14,315 nt of DNA, taken from NCBI GenBank assembly GCA_945870925.1, contig CAMBTZ010000021.1, positions 1 to 14,315 of the forward strand, given 5' to 3'. The notes below the pieces were generated by a model. It did no database searches, was not told where the DNA came from, and saw only the letters and a list, made by a program, of their open reading frames with translations. This DNA comes from Chlamydia trachomatis (GTDB taxonomy: Bacteria > Chlamydiota > Chlamydiia > Chlamydiales > 2-12-FULL-49-11). Position 1 is the stretch's first letter; every line of letters begins with the position of its first letter. Of this stretch, positions 6,014 to 13,679 are shown one piece after another. Made by a program: the position numbers and the translations under genes.

Positions 6014-8482
6014 ATGACAGCCATGACAGAAAACAAAAAAGAGTACGAAGCCAGTTCAATTACCGTCTTAGAAGGGCTCCAAGCAGTTCGTGAAAGACCG
6101 GGTATGTATATTGGAGATACCGGATTAGGTGGTCTTCATCATCTTATTTATGAGGTTGTAGACAACTCTATAGATGAAGCGATGGCGGGGTATTGCACAT
6201 CCATTTCAGTCGCTTTAAGAAAAGATGGTGGCGTTTCAATTGAGGATAATGGGCGGGGAATACCGGTTGGGCTCCATGAAGGCGAGACTAAAAAACAAGG
6301 GCGCGATGTATCTGCTTTGGAAGTTGTTATGACGATTCTTCACGCAGGTGGAAAATTCGATAAAGACACGTATAAAGTTTCAGGCGGTCTTCACGGAGTT
6401 GGCGTATCGTGCGTAAATGCTCTTTCTAAAAGATTAGAAGTGCACGTGAATAAGAATGGAAAAGTTTACACTATGGCTTTTGGAAAAGGGAAGCCGATTG
6501 AGCTGCTTAAAGAAATAGGCGTGACTGAAAAACGGGGTACTAAAGTCATTTTTTGGCCGGATGATACGATTTTTGCATCTGTTGCCTTTGACTACGATAC
6601 AATTCATAGCAGATTAAGAGAGCTTGCTTTTTTAAATAGAGGATTAGAGATATCACTTCGGGATGAGAGAAGCACAGATCACGAAGATCTCATCTTTAAG
6701 TATGAGGGTGGAATTAATTCGTTTGTAAAGTTTATTAATGAGAATAAAGTGGCGATCTTTCCTGAACCGATTTACATTAAAGGGACTAAAGAACATCACG
6801 ATGGTACATTAGAGTTTGAAGTCTCAATGCAGTGGAATCAGACTTATACAGAGACTGTTTTTTCTTATGTAAATAACATTCCGACAAGGCAGGGGGGAAC
6901 CCACTTAACAGGATTTTCTACAGCTCTTACAAGAGTTCTAAATACCTATATTAAAAACCATAATCTCTTAAAAAATGAGAAAGTTGGAATAACGGGGGAG
7001 GACGTTAGAGAGGGGATTACTGCTATTATTTCTGTGAAGGTCCCAAATCCTCAGTTTGAAGGTCAGACTAAACAAAAACTCGGGAATAGTGATGTTGGCT
7101 CATCAGTGCAACAGATTGTAGGTGAAGAGTTTACGATCTTTTTAGAAGAGAATCCTCAAATTGCAAAAATAATTGTCGAAAAAGCATCGGTTGCATCTCA
7201 AGCAAGAGAGGCTGCTAGAAAAGCTCGTGAATTAACACAGAGAAAATCAGCATTAGATGGCTTAAGACTGCCAGGTAAATTGACTGACTGTACTGAAAAG
7301 GATCCGGCGCTTTGTGAGATTTTTATCGTTGAAGGAGATTCTGCGGGAGGTTCTGCAAAAGGGCATCGAGATCGTAAAACTCAAGCAATATTGCCTATCC
7401 GCGGTAAGATTTTAAATGTTGAAAAATCAAGGCTCCAAAAAATCTTGCAAAACACAGAGGTTGGCGCGATGATTGCCGCTTTCGGCTGCGGGATTGGAAA
7501 AGAGAATTTCAACTTAGAAAAGCTCCGTTATCATAAAATTATCATCATGACGGATGCCGACGTCGATGGTTCTCATATTAGGACGCTTCTATTAACATTT
7601 TTCTATAGGCATATGCCCGCACTTTTAGAAAATAACTTTATTTATATTGCACTTCCTCCGCTTTACAGGGTGACGCGTAAGAAGACCTCTAAGTATATTC
7701 ACTCTGAAAAAGAGATGGATGAATATCTTTTAGGGTTAGGAATTAGTGATATCCATTTAAGAATGGCTTCCCATAGCGATATTTTAGAAAAAGATGGGTT
7801 AAAAAGACTTCTTTCCATGATCTTGGATATTGAGAATTTTATCGGTTCTATCGAGCGTAAAGGGGTTGTCTTTAGAGAGTTTTTAGCTGCTAGAAATTCC
7901 GAAGGTGTTTTGCCTAAGTATCAGGTTCATTTGCATGATGAAGTATTTTTTGTGTTTTCAAAGGATGAGCTTAATGACTTTAAGATAAGAGATCTGGAAG
8001 AGCAAAAACGTGTTTTTGAATCAATACCTGAAGAGGAGAGAAAAGGGAGGGTATTTGAACCTGCCTCTTTCCACTACCTCCAATTACTTGAAGAGGAGCG
8101 GTTAGATTCAATTAAGAAGGGGCTTTCAGAGTTTTCTTTAAGTTTTGAGCAATATGTTGTTGCTGAAGGCAAGATCTTAGATATTATAAATGAGAATAAA
8201 GAGGAAAGGCCTGTTTATACTTTAAGAGAAGTGGTCGATGTTATTCGTGAAAATGGCCGGAAAGGTATGGAGATCCAGCGCTACAAAGGTCTTGGTGAGA
8301 TGAATGCTGACCAACTTTGGGAGACTACGATGGATCCTCTTGCAAGAACGCTAGTACAGGTAAATTTAGCAGACGCTATTGCTGCTGAACAAATGGTTTC
8401 TATGTTAATGGGCGAGGAAGTAAAACCGAGAAGAATGTTTATTGAAAGTCACGCCCTTTCAGTTAAAAACTTGGATATTTAA
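6014..8482 (+). CDS. gyrB: DNA gyrase subunit B
   Basis: ATPase subunit of the type II topoisomerase that introduces negative supercoils. The 822 residues contain the GHKL ATPase domain with EVVDN (E47, N51), EDNGRGIP (D78) and GGLHGVG (124-130). The transducer lysine is in QTKQKLG (K353). The TOPRIM domain has VEGDSAGGSAKG (E440 to G450) and DADVDG (D514, D516, D518). The tail carries QRYKGLGEMN (755-764). Between TOPRIM and the tail is a long insert (about 560-745), so it is the long E. coli-like type of about 800 residues. GAAGG lies 4 bases before ATG 6014; ATG 6023 is a less likely alternative. It leads directly into gyrA. Confidence 0.98.
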   Translation: MTAMTENKKEYEASSITVLEGLQAVRERPGMYIGDTGLGGLHHLIYEVVDNSIDEAMAGYCTSISVALRKDGGVSIEDNGRGIPVGLHEGETKKQGRDVSALEVVMTILHAGGKFDKDTYKVSGGLHGVGVSCVNALSKRLEVHVNKNGKVYTMAFGKGKPIELLKEIGVTEKRGTKVIFWPDDTIFASVAFDYDTIHSRLRELAFLNRGLEISLRDERSTDHEDLIFKYEGGINSFVKFINENKVAIFPEPIYIKGTKEHHDGTLEFEVSMQWNQTYTETVFSYVNNIPTRQGGTHLTGFSTALTRVLNTYIKNHNLLKNEKVGITGEDVREGITAIISVKVPNPQFEGQTKQKLGNSDVGSSVQQIVGEEFTIFLEENPQIAKIIVEKASVASQAREAARKARELTQRKSALDGLRLPGKLTDCTEKDPALCEIFIVEGDSAGGSAKGHRDRKTQAILPIRGKILNVEKSRLQKILQNTEVGAMIAAFGCGIGKENFNLEKLRYHKIIIMTDADVDGSHIRTLLLTFFYRHMPALLENNFIYIALPPLYRVTRKKTSKYIHSEKEMDEYLLGLGISDIHLRMASHSDILEKDGLKRLLSMILDIENFIGSIERKGVVFREFLAARNSEGVLPKYQVHLHDEVFFVFSKDELNDFKIRDLEEQKRVFESIPEEERKGRVFEPASFHYLQLLEEERLDSIKKGLSEFSLSFEQYVVAEGKILDIINENKEERPVYTLREVVDVIRENGRKGMEIQRYKGLGEMNADQLWETTMDPLARTLVQVNLADAIAAEQMVSMLMGEEVKPRRMFIESHALSVKNLDI

Positions 8483-8488
8483 GGGATT

Positions 8489-11083
8489 ATGAACGAAGAA
8501 ACAAAAATACATCAGTCCGTTGTTGTTCGCAACATTGAGGAAGAATTAAAGGAAAGCTATTTACGCTATTCCATGTCGGTTATTATTTCTAGAGCCTTGC
8601 CAGATGTAAGAGATGGGTTAAAACCCTCGCAAAGACGTATTTTGTATGCAATGCGACTCCTTAGTTTAAGCCCAGGGGCAAAGCATAGAAAATGTGCTAA
8701 AATTGCCGGGGACACATCTGGAGACTTTCACCCGCATGGTGAAGCTGTGATTTATCCAACACTTGTTCGTATGGCTCAAAGTTGGTGTATGCGTTATGCT
8801 CTAATCAATGGTCAAGGTAACTTTGGATCAATTGATGGTGACCCACCGGCCGCGATGCGATATACAGAAGCAAGGCTTACACATCCTGCAATGGCATTAA
8901 TGGAAGATCTTGAAAAAGAGACTGTTGATTTTGTGCCTAACTATGATGAGACCAAAAAAGAACCGGTAGTGTTTCCTGCCCAGTTTCCAAACCTTTTAGC
9001 AAACGGTTCTTCCGGTATTGCTGTAGGTATGGCGACAAATATTCCCCCTCATAATTTAAACGAACTAATTGATGCTCTAAATCTAGTGATCGATAATCCT
9101 CAAGTAAGTGTGGAAGAGATCATGAAGGTAATGCCAGGGCCTGATTTTCCAACAGGTGGCGTAATTTGTGGTGGCCAAGGGATTAAAGAGGCTTATCTTA
9201 CCGGTCGAGGTAAGCTCTGTCTACGTGGGGTAATCCGAGTAGAAGAGGAAGAAGGCGAAAAAATAAAAGTTGTTGTGGATGCAATTCCTTATAACATCAA
9301 TAAATCAGTTCTAATTACAAGAATTGCCGAGCTAATTAATGAAAAAATAATGACGGGTGTTTCTGATATTCGTGATGAGTCCGATAAAGAAGGGCTTAGA
9401 ATTGTCCTTGATTTGAAAAAGGGTGAGATTCCTGATGTGATTATAAATCAGTTGTATAAGTTTACTGATTTACAAGTCACGTTTGGTTGTAACATGCTAG
9501 CACTTGATAACGGCCTTCCACGTGTTATGAATATTAAACAGTTTATGGCTGCATGGATTGATCACCGAATTGAAGTGATTCAACGCCGTACAAGGTATGA
9601 GCTTAAAAGAGCTGAAGGTAGAGCACATATTTTAGAGGGTTATCTAAAAGCACTTGATCATTTAGATGCAATTGTTGCTCTTATCAGACAAAGTAAGGAC
9701 AAAGCTGAGGCGAAAAGCGCACTTATTGTAGAATATAATTTAAGTGATAAGCAGGCTGACTCTGTTCTTGATCTTCGTTTATACCAACTTACAGGTCTTG
9801 AGAGAGAAAAAGTAGAAAGCGAATACAGAGATTTGCTTCTTAAAATTGAAGAGCTTAGATCTATATTAGCTTCGGAATTGAAAGTGCGTGGCATTATCAA
9901 AGATGAGCTACATGAACAAAGAAATAAATCTGAGCGTCAGACTAAAATTATTGCAGGTCAGGGCGAGACGTTTGAAATGGAAGATCTAATCACAAATGAA
10001 AGCGTTGTGATTACAATTTCAACAGACGATTACATTAAACGTATGCCAATGAATACTTTTAGAGAGCAAAGACGTGGTGGCCAAGGTGTTACCGGTATGG
10101 AGATGAAAAAAGAGGGTGAGTCCTTAAAAGATGTCTACATAGCAAATACTCATGACCATCTACTTGTCTTTACTAATTTTGGTCGTTGCCATTGGTTAAA
10201 AGTTTGGCAGATACCTGAAGGCAGTAGAAGAGCGAAAGGGAAGGCGATTGTTAATCTTCTAGAAGGTCTTGGTAAGGATGAGAGAATTGCTGCTGTATTA
10301 AAAGTTGTTAGTTTCGATGAAGAGGGTTGTATTTTCTTTGCGACAAAGAAAGGTACTGTCAAGAAAACTGATCTTCAAAGCTACTCATCTCCACGCAGAA
10401 AAGGTGTTTATGCAATCACAATTGATGAAGGTGATGAAGTGATAGCAGCTAGACATTCTAAAGTAGGTAAGCAGGTCATGCTCTTTACGAAAATGGGAAT
10501 GGCTGTAAGATTTGATGAGACTGAAGTTAGACCAATGGGTCGTACTGCACGAGGAGTTCGTGGTGTCACATTAAAGAATGATAATGACGCGGTTGTCTCA
10601 TGTGAAGTTGTCTCTCCTGATGATACGCTCTTACTTGTTTGCGAAAACGGGTATGGAAAAAGATCTGATGTAGAAGAGTTCCGTAAAACACATCGAGGTG
10701 GAAAAGGGGTAATTTCAATCATTACTAATGAGCGAAATGGAAAAGTGATTGGAGGAATTGTTGTTACAGACAAAGATGGCGTCTTAATGATGTCAGAATC
10801 CGGACAAACATTGCGTACCTCTATGAAAGCTGTTCGAGTAATGGGCCGTTCTACACAAGGTGTTAGACTGGTTCAGATGCAAGAAGGTGATAAACTTATA
10901 GGAATTCAAAGAGTTACGGAAGATGAAGATGATGCGATTGCTGTAGCTGAGCTTGTTCAGCCGACTGTTGTATCAGTTCCTGTACAGGCAAGCGCTATGA
11001 AGTCTGAGAAAGAATTTGAAACAGAAGATGATGAAGTAGAGCAAGATCCGGAGCAAGGGGTAACGCACGAAGATGGAGTCTAA
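8489..11083 (+). CDS. gyrA: DNA gyrase subunit A
   Basis: Breakage-reunion and DNA-wrapping subunit of gyrase, 864 residues. The catalytic tyrosine is Y125 in AAMRYTE, preceded by NGQGNFGSIDGD. The quinolone region reads HPHGEAVIYPT (81-91): Ala86 and Pro90 stand at the positions equivalent to E. coli Ser83 and Asp87. The C-terminal beta-pinwheel starts around residue 500 and has its GyrA box as QRRGGQG (527-533) instead of the usual QRRGGKG, which still marks it as gyrase rather than ParC. Later blades show RRAKGKA, PRRKGVY, RGVRGV and HRGGKGV. The last 20 or so residues form an acidic tail. AAGGGA lies just before ATG 8489, six bases after gyrB; the 3' end overlaps tmk by 11 bases. Confidence 0.98.
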   Translation: MNEETKIHQSVVVRNIEEELKESYLRYSMSVIISRALPDVRDGLKPSQRRILYAMRLLSLSPGAKHRKCAKIAGDTSGDFHPHGEAVIYPTLVRMAQSWCMRYALINGQGNFGSIDGDPPAAMRYTEARLTHPAMALMEDLEKETVDFVPNYDETKKEPVVFPAQFPNLLANGSSGIAVGMATNIPPHNLNELIDALNLVIDNPQVSVEEIMKVMPGPDFPTGGVICGGQGIKEAYLTGRGKLCLRGVIRVEEEEGEKIKVVVDAIPYNINKSVLITRIAELINEKIMTGVSDIRDESDKEGLRIVLDLKKGEIPDVIINQLYKFTDLQVTFGCNMLALDNGLPRVMNIKQFMAAWIDHRIEVIQRRTRYELKRAEGRAHILEGYLKALDHLDAIVALIRQSKDKAEAKSALIVEYNLSDKQADSVLDLRLYQLTGLEREKVESEYRDLLLKIEELRSILASELKVRGIIKDELHEQRNKSERQTKIIAGQGETFEMEDLITNESVVITISTDDYIKRMPMNTFREQRRGGQGVTGMEMKKEGESLKDVYIANTHDHLLVFTNFGRCHWLKVWQIPEGSRRAKGKAIVNLLEGLGKDERIAAVLKVVSFDEEGCIFFATKKGTVKKTDLQSYSSPRRKGVYAITIDEGDEVIAARHSKVGKQVMLFTKMGMAVRFDETEVRPMGRTARGVRGVTLKNDNDAVVSCEVVSPDDTLLLVCENGYGKRSDVEEFRKTHRGGKGVISIITNERNGKVIGGIVVTDKDGVLMMSESGQTLRTSMKAVRVMGRSTQGVRLVQMQEGDKLIGIQRVTEDEDDAIAVAELVQPTVVSVPVQASAMKSEKEFETEDDEVEQDPEQGVTHEDGV

Positions 11084-11696
11084 TGCGCTTTTTATAACTG
11101 TAGAGGGTGGAGAAGGGTCAGGAAAATCGACCCTTACAAAAAGTCTCTACGATTACATTACCGAGAAAAAAGAACGTTTTGTTGTCAAAACCTTTGAACC
11201 CGGATCAAGCACGTTAGGTAAGGAGATTAGAAACATCTTGCTTCATCGTAAAGAGCTGATTATATCAGGTAGATCGGAGCTCTTCTTATTTTTAGCTGAC
11301 AGAGCGCACCATATTGAGGTTCTTATCGGGCCGGCATTAAGAGAAGAGCTTGTTGTAATATGCGACAGATTTACTGATTCATCAATTGCCTATCAAGGAG
11401 CAGCACGTGGTATTGCAGATCTAGAGAAGCTAGAGGAAATTTGTCTCTTTGCAACAGATGGACTGGTTCCTGATTTAACTTTTTATCTCGATTTAGATCC
11501 AAAAATTGGTCTTTCTCGAATAAAAGGGGAAAAAGATCGTCTTGAGCAAGAAGTATTAGAATTTCATGAGAGGGTGCGAGAAGGTTATCTAGAGCTTGCA
11601 AAAAAACATAGTGAGCGTATCTGCATACTTGATGCAAGTAAAACACCTGACGAAGTCTTTAATCAAGCTGTTGCCCTATTGGAAGAGAGATGGTAG
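11073..11696 (+). CDS. tmk: Thymidylate kinase
   Basis: Phosphorylates dTMP to dTDP for dTTP synthesis. The 207 residues contain the P-loop GGEGSGKST (12-20), LADRAHH (75-81) for nucleotide binding, DRFTDSSIAYQG (98-109, the usual DRY region with Phe) and a lid with basic residues (RIKGEKDRLEQE, 149-160). Arginines in the lid together with the P-loop fit the E. coli-like type. The segment normally read as REPGGT is FEPGSST (41-47), so the first arginine is replaced by Phe. The start ATG overlaps the last codons of gyrA by 11 bases, and its own end overlaps the next gene, so translation is probably coupled along the operon. Confidence 0.95.
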   Translation: MESNALFITVEGGEGSGKSTLTKSLYDYITEKKERFVVKTFEPGSSTLGKEIRNILLHRKELIISGRSELFLFLADRAHHIEVLIGPALREELVVICDRFTDSSIAYQGAARGIADLEKLEEICLFATDGLVPDLTFYLDLDPKIGLSRIKGEKDRLEQEVLEFHERVREGYLELAKKHSERICILDASKTPDEVFNQAVALLEERW

Positions 11697-12337
11697 ATAC
11701 ACCTCTTATTTTTTATAGTCCCGATTATGAAGCAGCTCTTTCTAGGGCTAAAGAATTTAGTGAAGAGCTTCTTGGTAAACAAAATGAGCATCCTGATTTT
11801 TTTGAAATAATTCCCGAAGGAAAAAATTACCTAAAAGAGCAAATTACAGAGTTTCTTTCTGACGTCTGCCTTTCACCCTACTCAGCTAAATATAAAGTCT
11901 ATCTATTTCATAAAGCTGATAAAATGCTCCCTGTTCACGCAAATGCTCTGTTAAAAACATTCGAAGAGAAACCGGATCACGCTGTTATTCTACTTGTTAC
12001 GGATAACATAAAAGCAATTATTGAAACGATTCTTTCCCGCTCGAAAAAAATCTTCGTCCCGAAAAATAGTGAAGCGCACATCTCTACTACCAATGAACTT
12101 GTAAAAAAAGCACTCAATCTGGCTAATGATAACAACCTCTACTCCTGCCTCGACCTTCTCCCAGAGCTTGAATCAGCACCTCTAGAAGAAGTCACCGATA
12201 GTCTCCTCAACTGGTATCGCGACCATAAACCCGCATCCTTAGAAAAAGCCTGCGCTCTGATAGAAAAGGGTCAAATTGCCCACGACAGACACATGCGCCC
12301 AAAACTCATCCTAGATTATTTGTTCTTACAAGTTTGA
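11690..12337 (+). CDS. holB: DNA polymerase III delta-prime-like subunit (short form)
   Basis: Clamp-loader protein related to delta-prime and to DnaX. The 215 residues show HPDFFEI (34-40), a stretch up to YKVYLFHKADKM (68-79) that corresponds to the Walker B strand, ANALLKTFEEKPDHAVILLVT (84-104) and ILSRSKKI (114-121). The last is the sensor 'SRC' motif with its arginine kept and Cys changed to Ser. There is no Walker A P-loop and no zinc-binding cysteine cluster, and the protein is shorter than the usual 300 or so. Absence of ATP binding is normal for delta-prime; the short N-terminus matches what I recall of chlamydial versions. It overlaps tmk by 7 bases. The 3' two thirds is unusually C-rich for a plus-strand gene here. 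Confidence 0.85.
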   Translation: MVDTPLIFYSPDYEAALSRAKEFSEELLGKQNEHPDFFEIIPEGKNYLKEQITEFLSDVCLSPYSAKYKVYLFHKADKMLPVHANALLKTFEEKPDHAVILLVTDNIKAIIETILSRSKKIFVPKNSEAHISTTNELVKKALNLANDNNLYSCLDLLPELESAPLEEVTDSLLNWYRDHKPASLEKACALIEKGQIAHDRHMRPKLILDYLFLQV

Positions 12338-12352
12338 AAAAATAATTTTAAA

Positions 12353-12372
12353 CTATTCGTGATAGCTTTTTT
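12353..12372 (+). terminator. Weak hairpin plus T run after holB
   Basis: CTAT (12353-12356) and ATAG (12362-12365) enclose TCGTG, followed by C and six Ts. With only four AT-rich pairs, which flanking As could extend past a bulge, it is at best a weak terminator and would let some transcription continue into nusB. Confidence 0.25.
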
Positions 12373-12383
12373 GTAGGGGGATT

Positions 12384-12392
12384 TGGTATGAT
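12384..12392 (+). promoter_or_regulatory. Extended -10 promoter for nusB-murB
   Basis: TGG directly followed by TATGAT (12387-12392) forms an extended -10 element. No -35 box is needed, and none is clear. Initiation 6-8 bases later would place the transcript start within about two bases of, or at, the nusB ATG at 12401. Confidence 0.45.
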
Positions 12393-12400
12393 AGATCGCT

Positions 12401-12835
12401 ATGCAACTACCACGAAGAAAACAGAGAGAAATTTTATTACAGCTTTTGTTCTCATGGGAGGTCTCTAATGGCTTATCTATTGAGGATCCAGCTGATATTT
12501 TGATGGAATCGCTTGAGATTTCAAAGAAAAATGTGATGGGAATGGATGGAAAAATCCAAGAAATTATTAAACATGTAAATGAAATCGATGAAACTTTGGC
12601 AAAAGCATCTCTTGAATATTCTTTAGAAAGGATATCGTTGATAGATAAAAATATTTTGAGAATTGCTATTTTTGAATTACTTTTTGAAAAGGATGAACCT
12701 AGATTACCTCCTAAAATTGTTATAGAAGAGGCGCTTAGGTTATCAAAAAAATTCTCCTCTCCGGAAGCAGTTTCCTATGTCCACGCGATTGTAGATGAGG
12801 TATATCAAAATGAGAAAGCCACAAGTTCAGTTTAA
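12401..12835 (+). CDS. nusB: Transcription antitermination factor NusB
   Basis: All-helical RNA-binding protein that with NusE/S10 recognises boxA in rRNA leaders and supports antitermination. The 144 residues begin with the basic PRRKQREILLQLLFSWE (4-20), matching the family opening RRKAR..ALQ.LY..E, and continue with NILRIAIFELLF and IVIEEALRLSKKFSSPEAVSYVHAIVDEV. The common FVNG is YVHA here. In-frame stop TAG at 12392 rules out a longer N-terminus. No ribosome site lies at a normal distance: AGGGGG ends 20 bases before the ATG. Its end overlaps murB by 26 bases. Confidence 0.94.
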   Translation: MQLPRRKQREILLQLLFSWEVSNGLSIEDPADILMESLEISKKNVMGMDGKIQEIIKHVNEIDETLAKASLEYSLERISLIDKNILRIAIFELLFEKDEPRLPPKIVIEEALRLSKKFSSPEAVSYVHAIVDEVYQNEKATSSV

Positions 12836-13679
12836 AGCTCCATTAAAAGAATATTGTACATACGCAATTGGTGGCCCTGCAAAGGAGCTTGTTCATGCTT
12901 ATACAAAAGAAGAGATGAAAGAGTTTCTTTTGTATGCAAAGCGCCTAAACAAAAGATATATCGTTATTGGAAAAGGATCAAATTGTCTATTTGATGATAG
13001 GGGATTTGATGGTCTTGTTATAATAAATAAAATTCAAGAAATTAAATGGAATGAGGGTAGCGTAATAGCTGGCGGCGGATATAGTTTCTCTCTTCTTGGA
13101 ACGCAAGCTTCTCGAAAAGGCTTTTCCGGTTTAGAGTTTGCTTCAGGTATTCCCGGTACTGTCGGTGGTGCTGTCTATATGAATGCGGGTGCAGGCCAAT
13201 CTGAAACAAAGGATGATTTGCTAGAGGTTGAGTTTTTACATGAAAGTGGCTGTGTTGAAATATTCAAAAGAGAAGTGTTGGAATTTTCATATCGAAAATC
13301 TCTGTTTCAATCGATAAAAGGGGTGATTTTATCGGCAACATTTATGATCCGAGAAGCTTCAGATGCAAAAGAGAAGCAGGAAAAATTACTTGCTTATAGA
13401 TTAGAGACACAACCCTATAAAGATAGATCGTGCGGATGTGTTTTTCGTAATCCAGAAGGAGATAGTGCTGGACGTCTGATTGACTCGCTTGGATTAAAAG
13501 GGCTTACTCAGGGTGGTGCTAAAATTTCTGAAGCTCATGCTAATTTTATTGTGAATCATAATTCTGCAAGTGCAGATGATATTCTGGATCTTATAAAATA
13601 TATTCAAATAAAAGCGAAACATCATGCTGGTATTCATCTTGAACCTGAGGTAAAGTACATTTCTTATGATGATAACTAA
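12810..13679 (+). CDS. murB: UDP-N-acetylenolpyruvoylglucosamine reductase MurB
   Basis: FAD enzyme that reduces enolpyruvyl-UDP-GlcNAc with NADPH to UDP-MurNAc, in peptidoglycan precursor synthesis. The 289 residues show YAIGGPA (18-24), IGKGSNCLFDD (53-63), SGIPGTVGGAVYMNAGA (112-128), YRKS (161-164), CGCVFRNP (208-215) with Cys210 at the place of the usual catalytic Ser, AGRLIDSLGLKG (220-231), EAHANFIVN (241-249) and HLEPEV (276-281) with the C-terminal catalytic Glu. The length fits the shorter, type II MurB. An ATG at 12795 is in frame, but GAGG (12797-12800) is placed for ATG 12810. The gene overlaps nusB and the PHP gene and so is part of a coupled operon. Confidence 0.96.
   Translation: MRKPQVQFKAPLKEYCTYAIGGPAKELVHAYTKEEMKEFLLYAKRLNKRYIVIGKGSNCLFDDRGFDGLVIINKIQEIKWNEGSVIAGGGYSFSLLGTQASRKGFSGLEFASGIPGTVGGAVYMNAGAGQSETKDDLLEVEFLHESGCVEIFKREVLEFSYRKSLFQSIKGVILSATFMIREASDAKEKQEKLLAYRLETQPYKDRSCGCVFRNPEGDSAGRLIDSLGLKGLTQGGAKISEAHANFIVNHNSASADDILDLIKYIQIKAKHHAGIHLEPEVKYISYDDN

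Noticed and set aside
12795..12809. Upstream ATG for murB
   Set aside because: The ribosome site GAGG overlaps this ATG and fits ATG 12810 instead.
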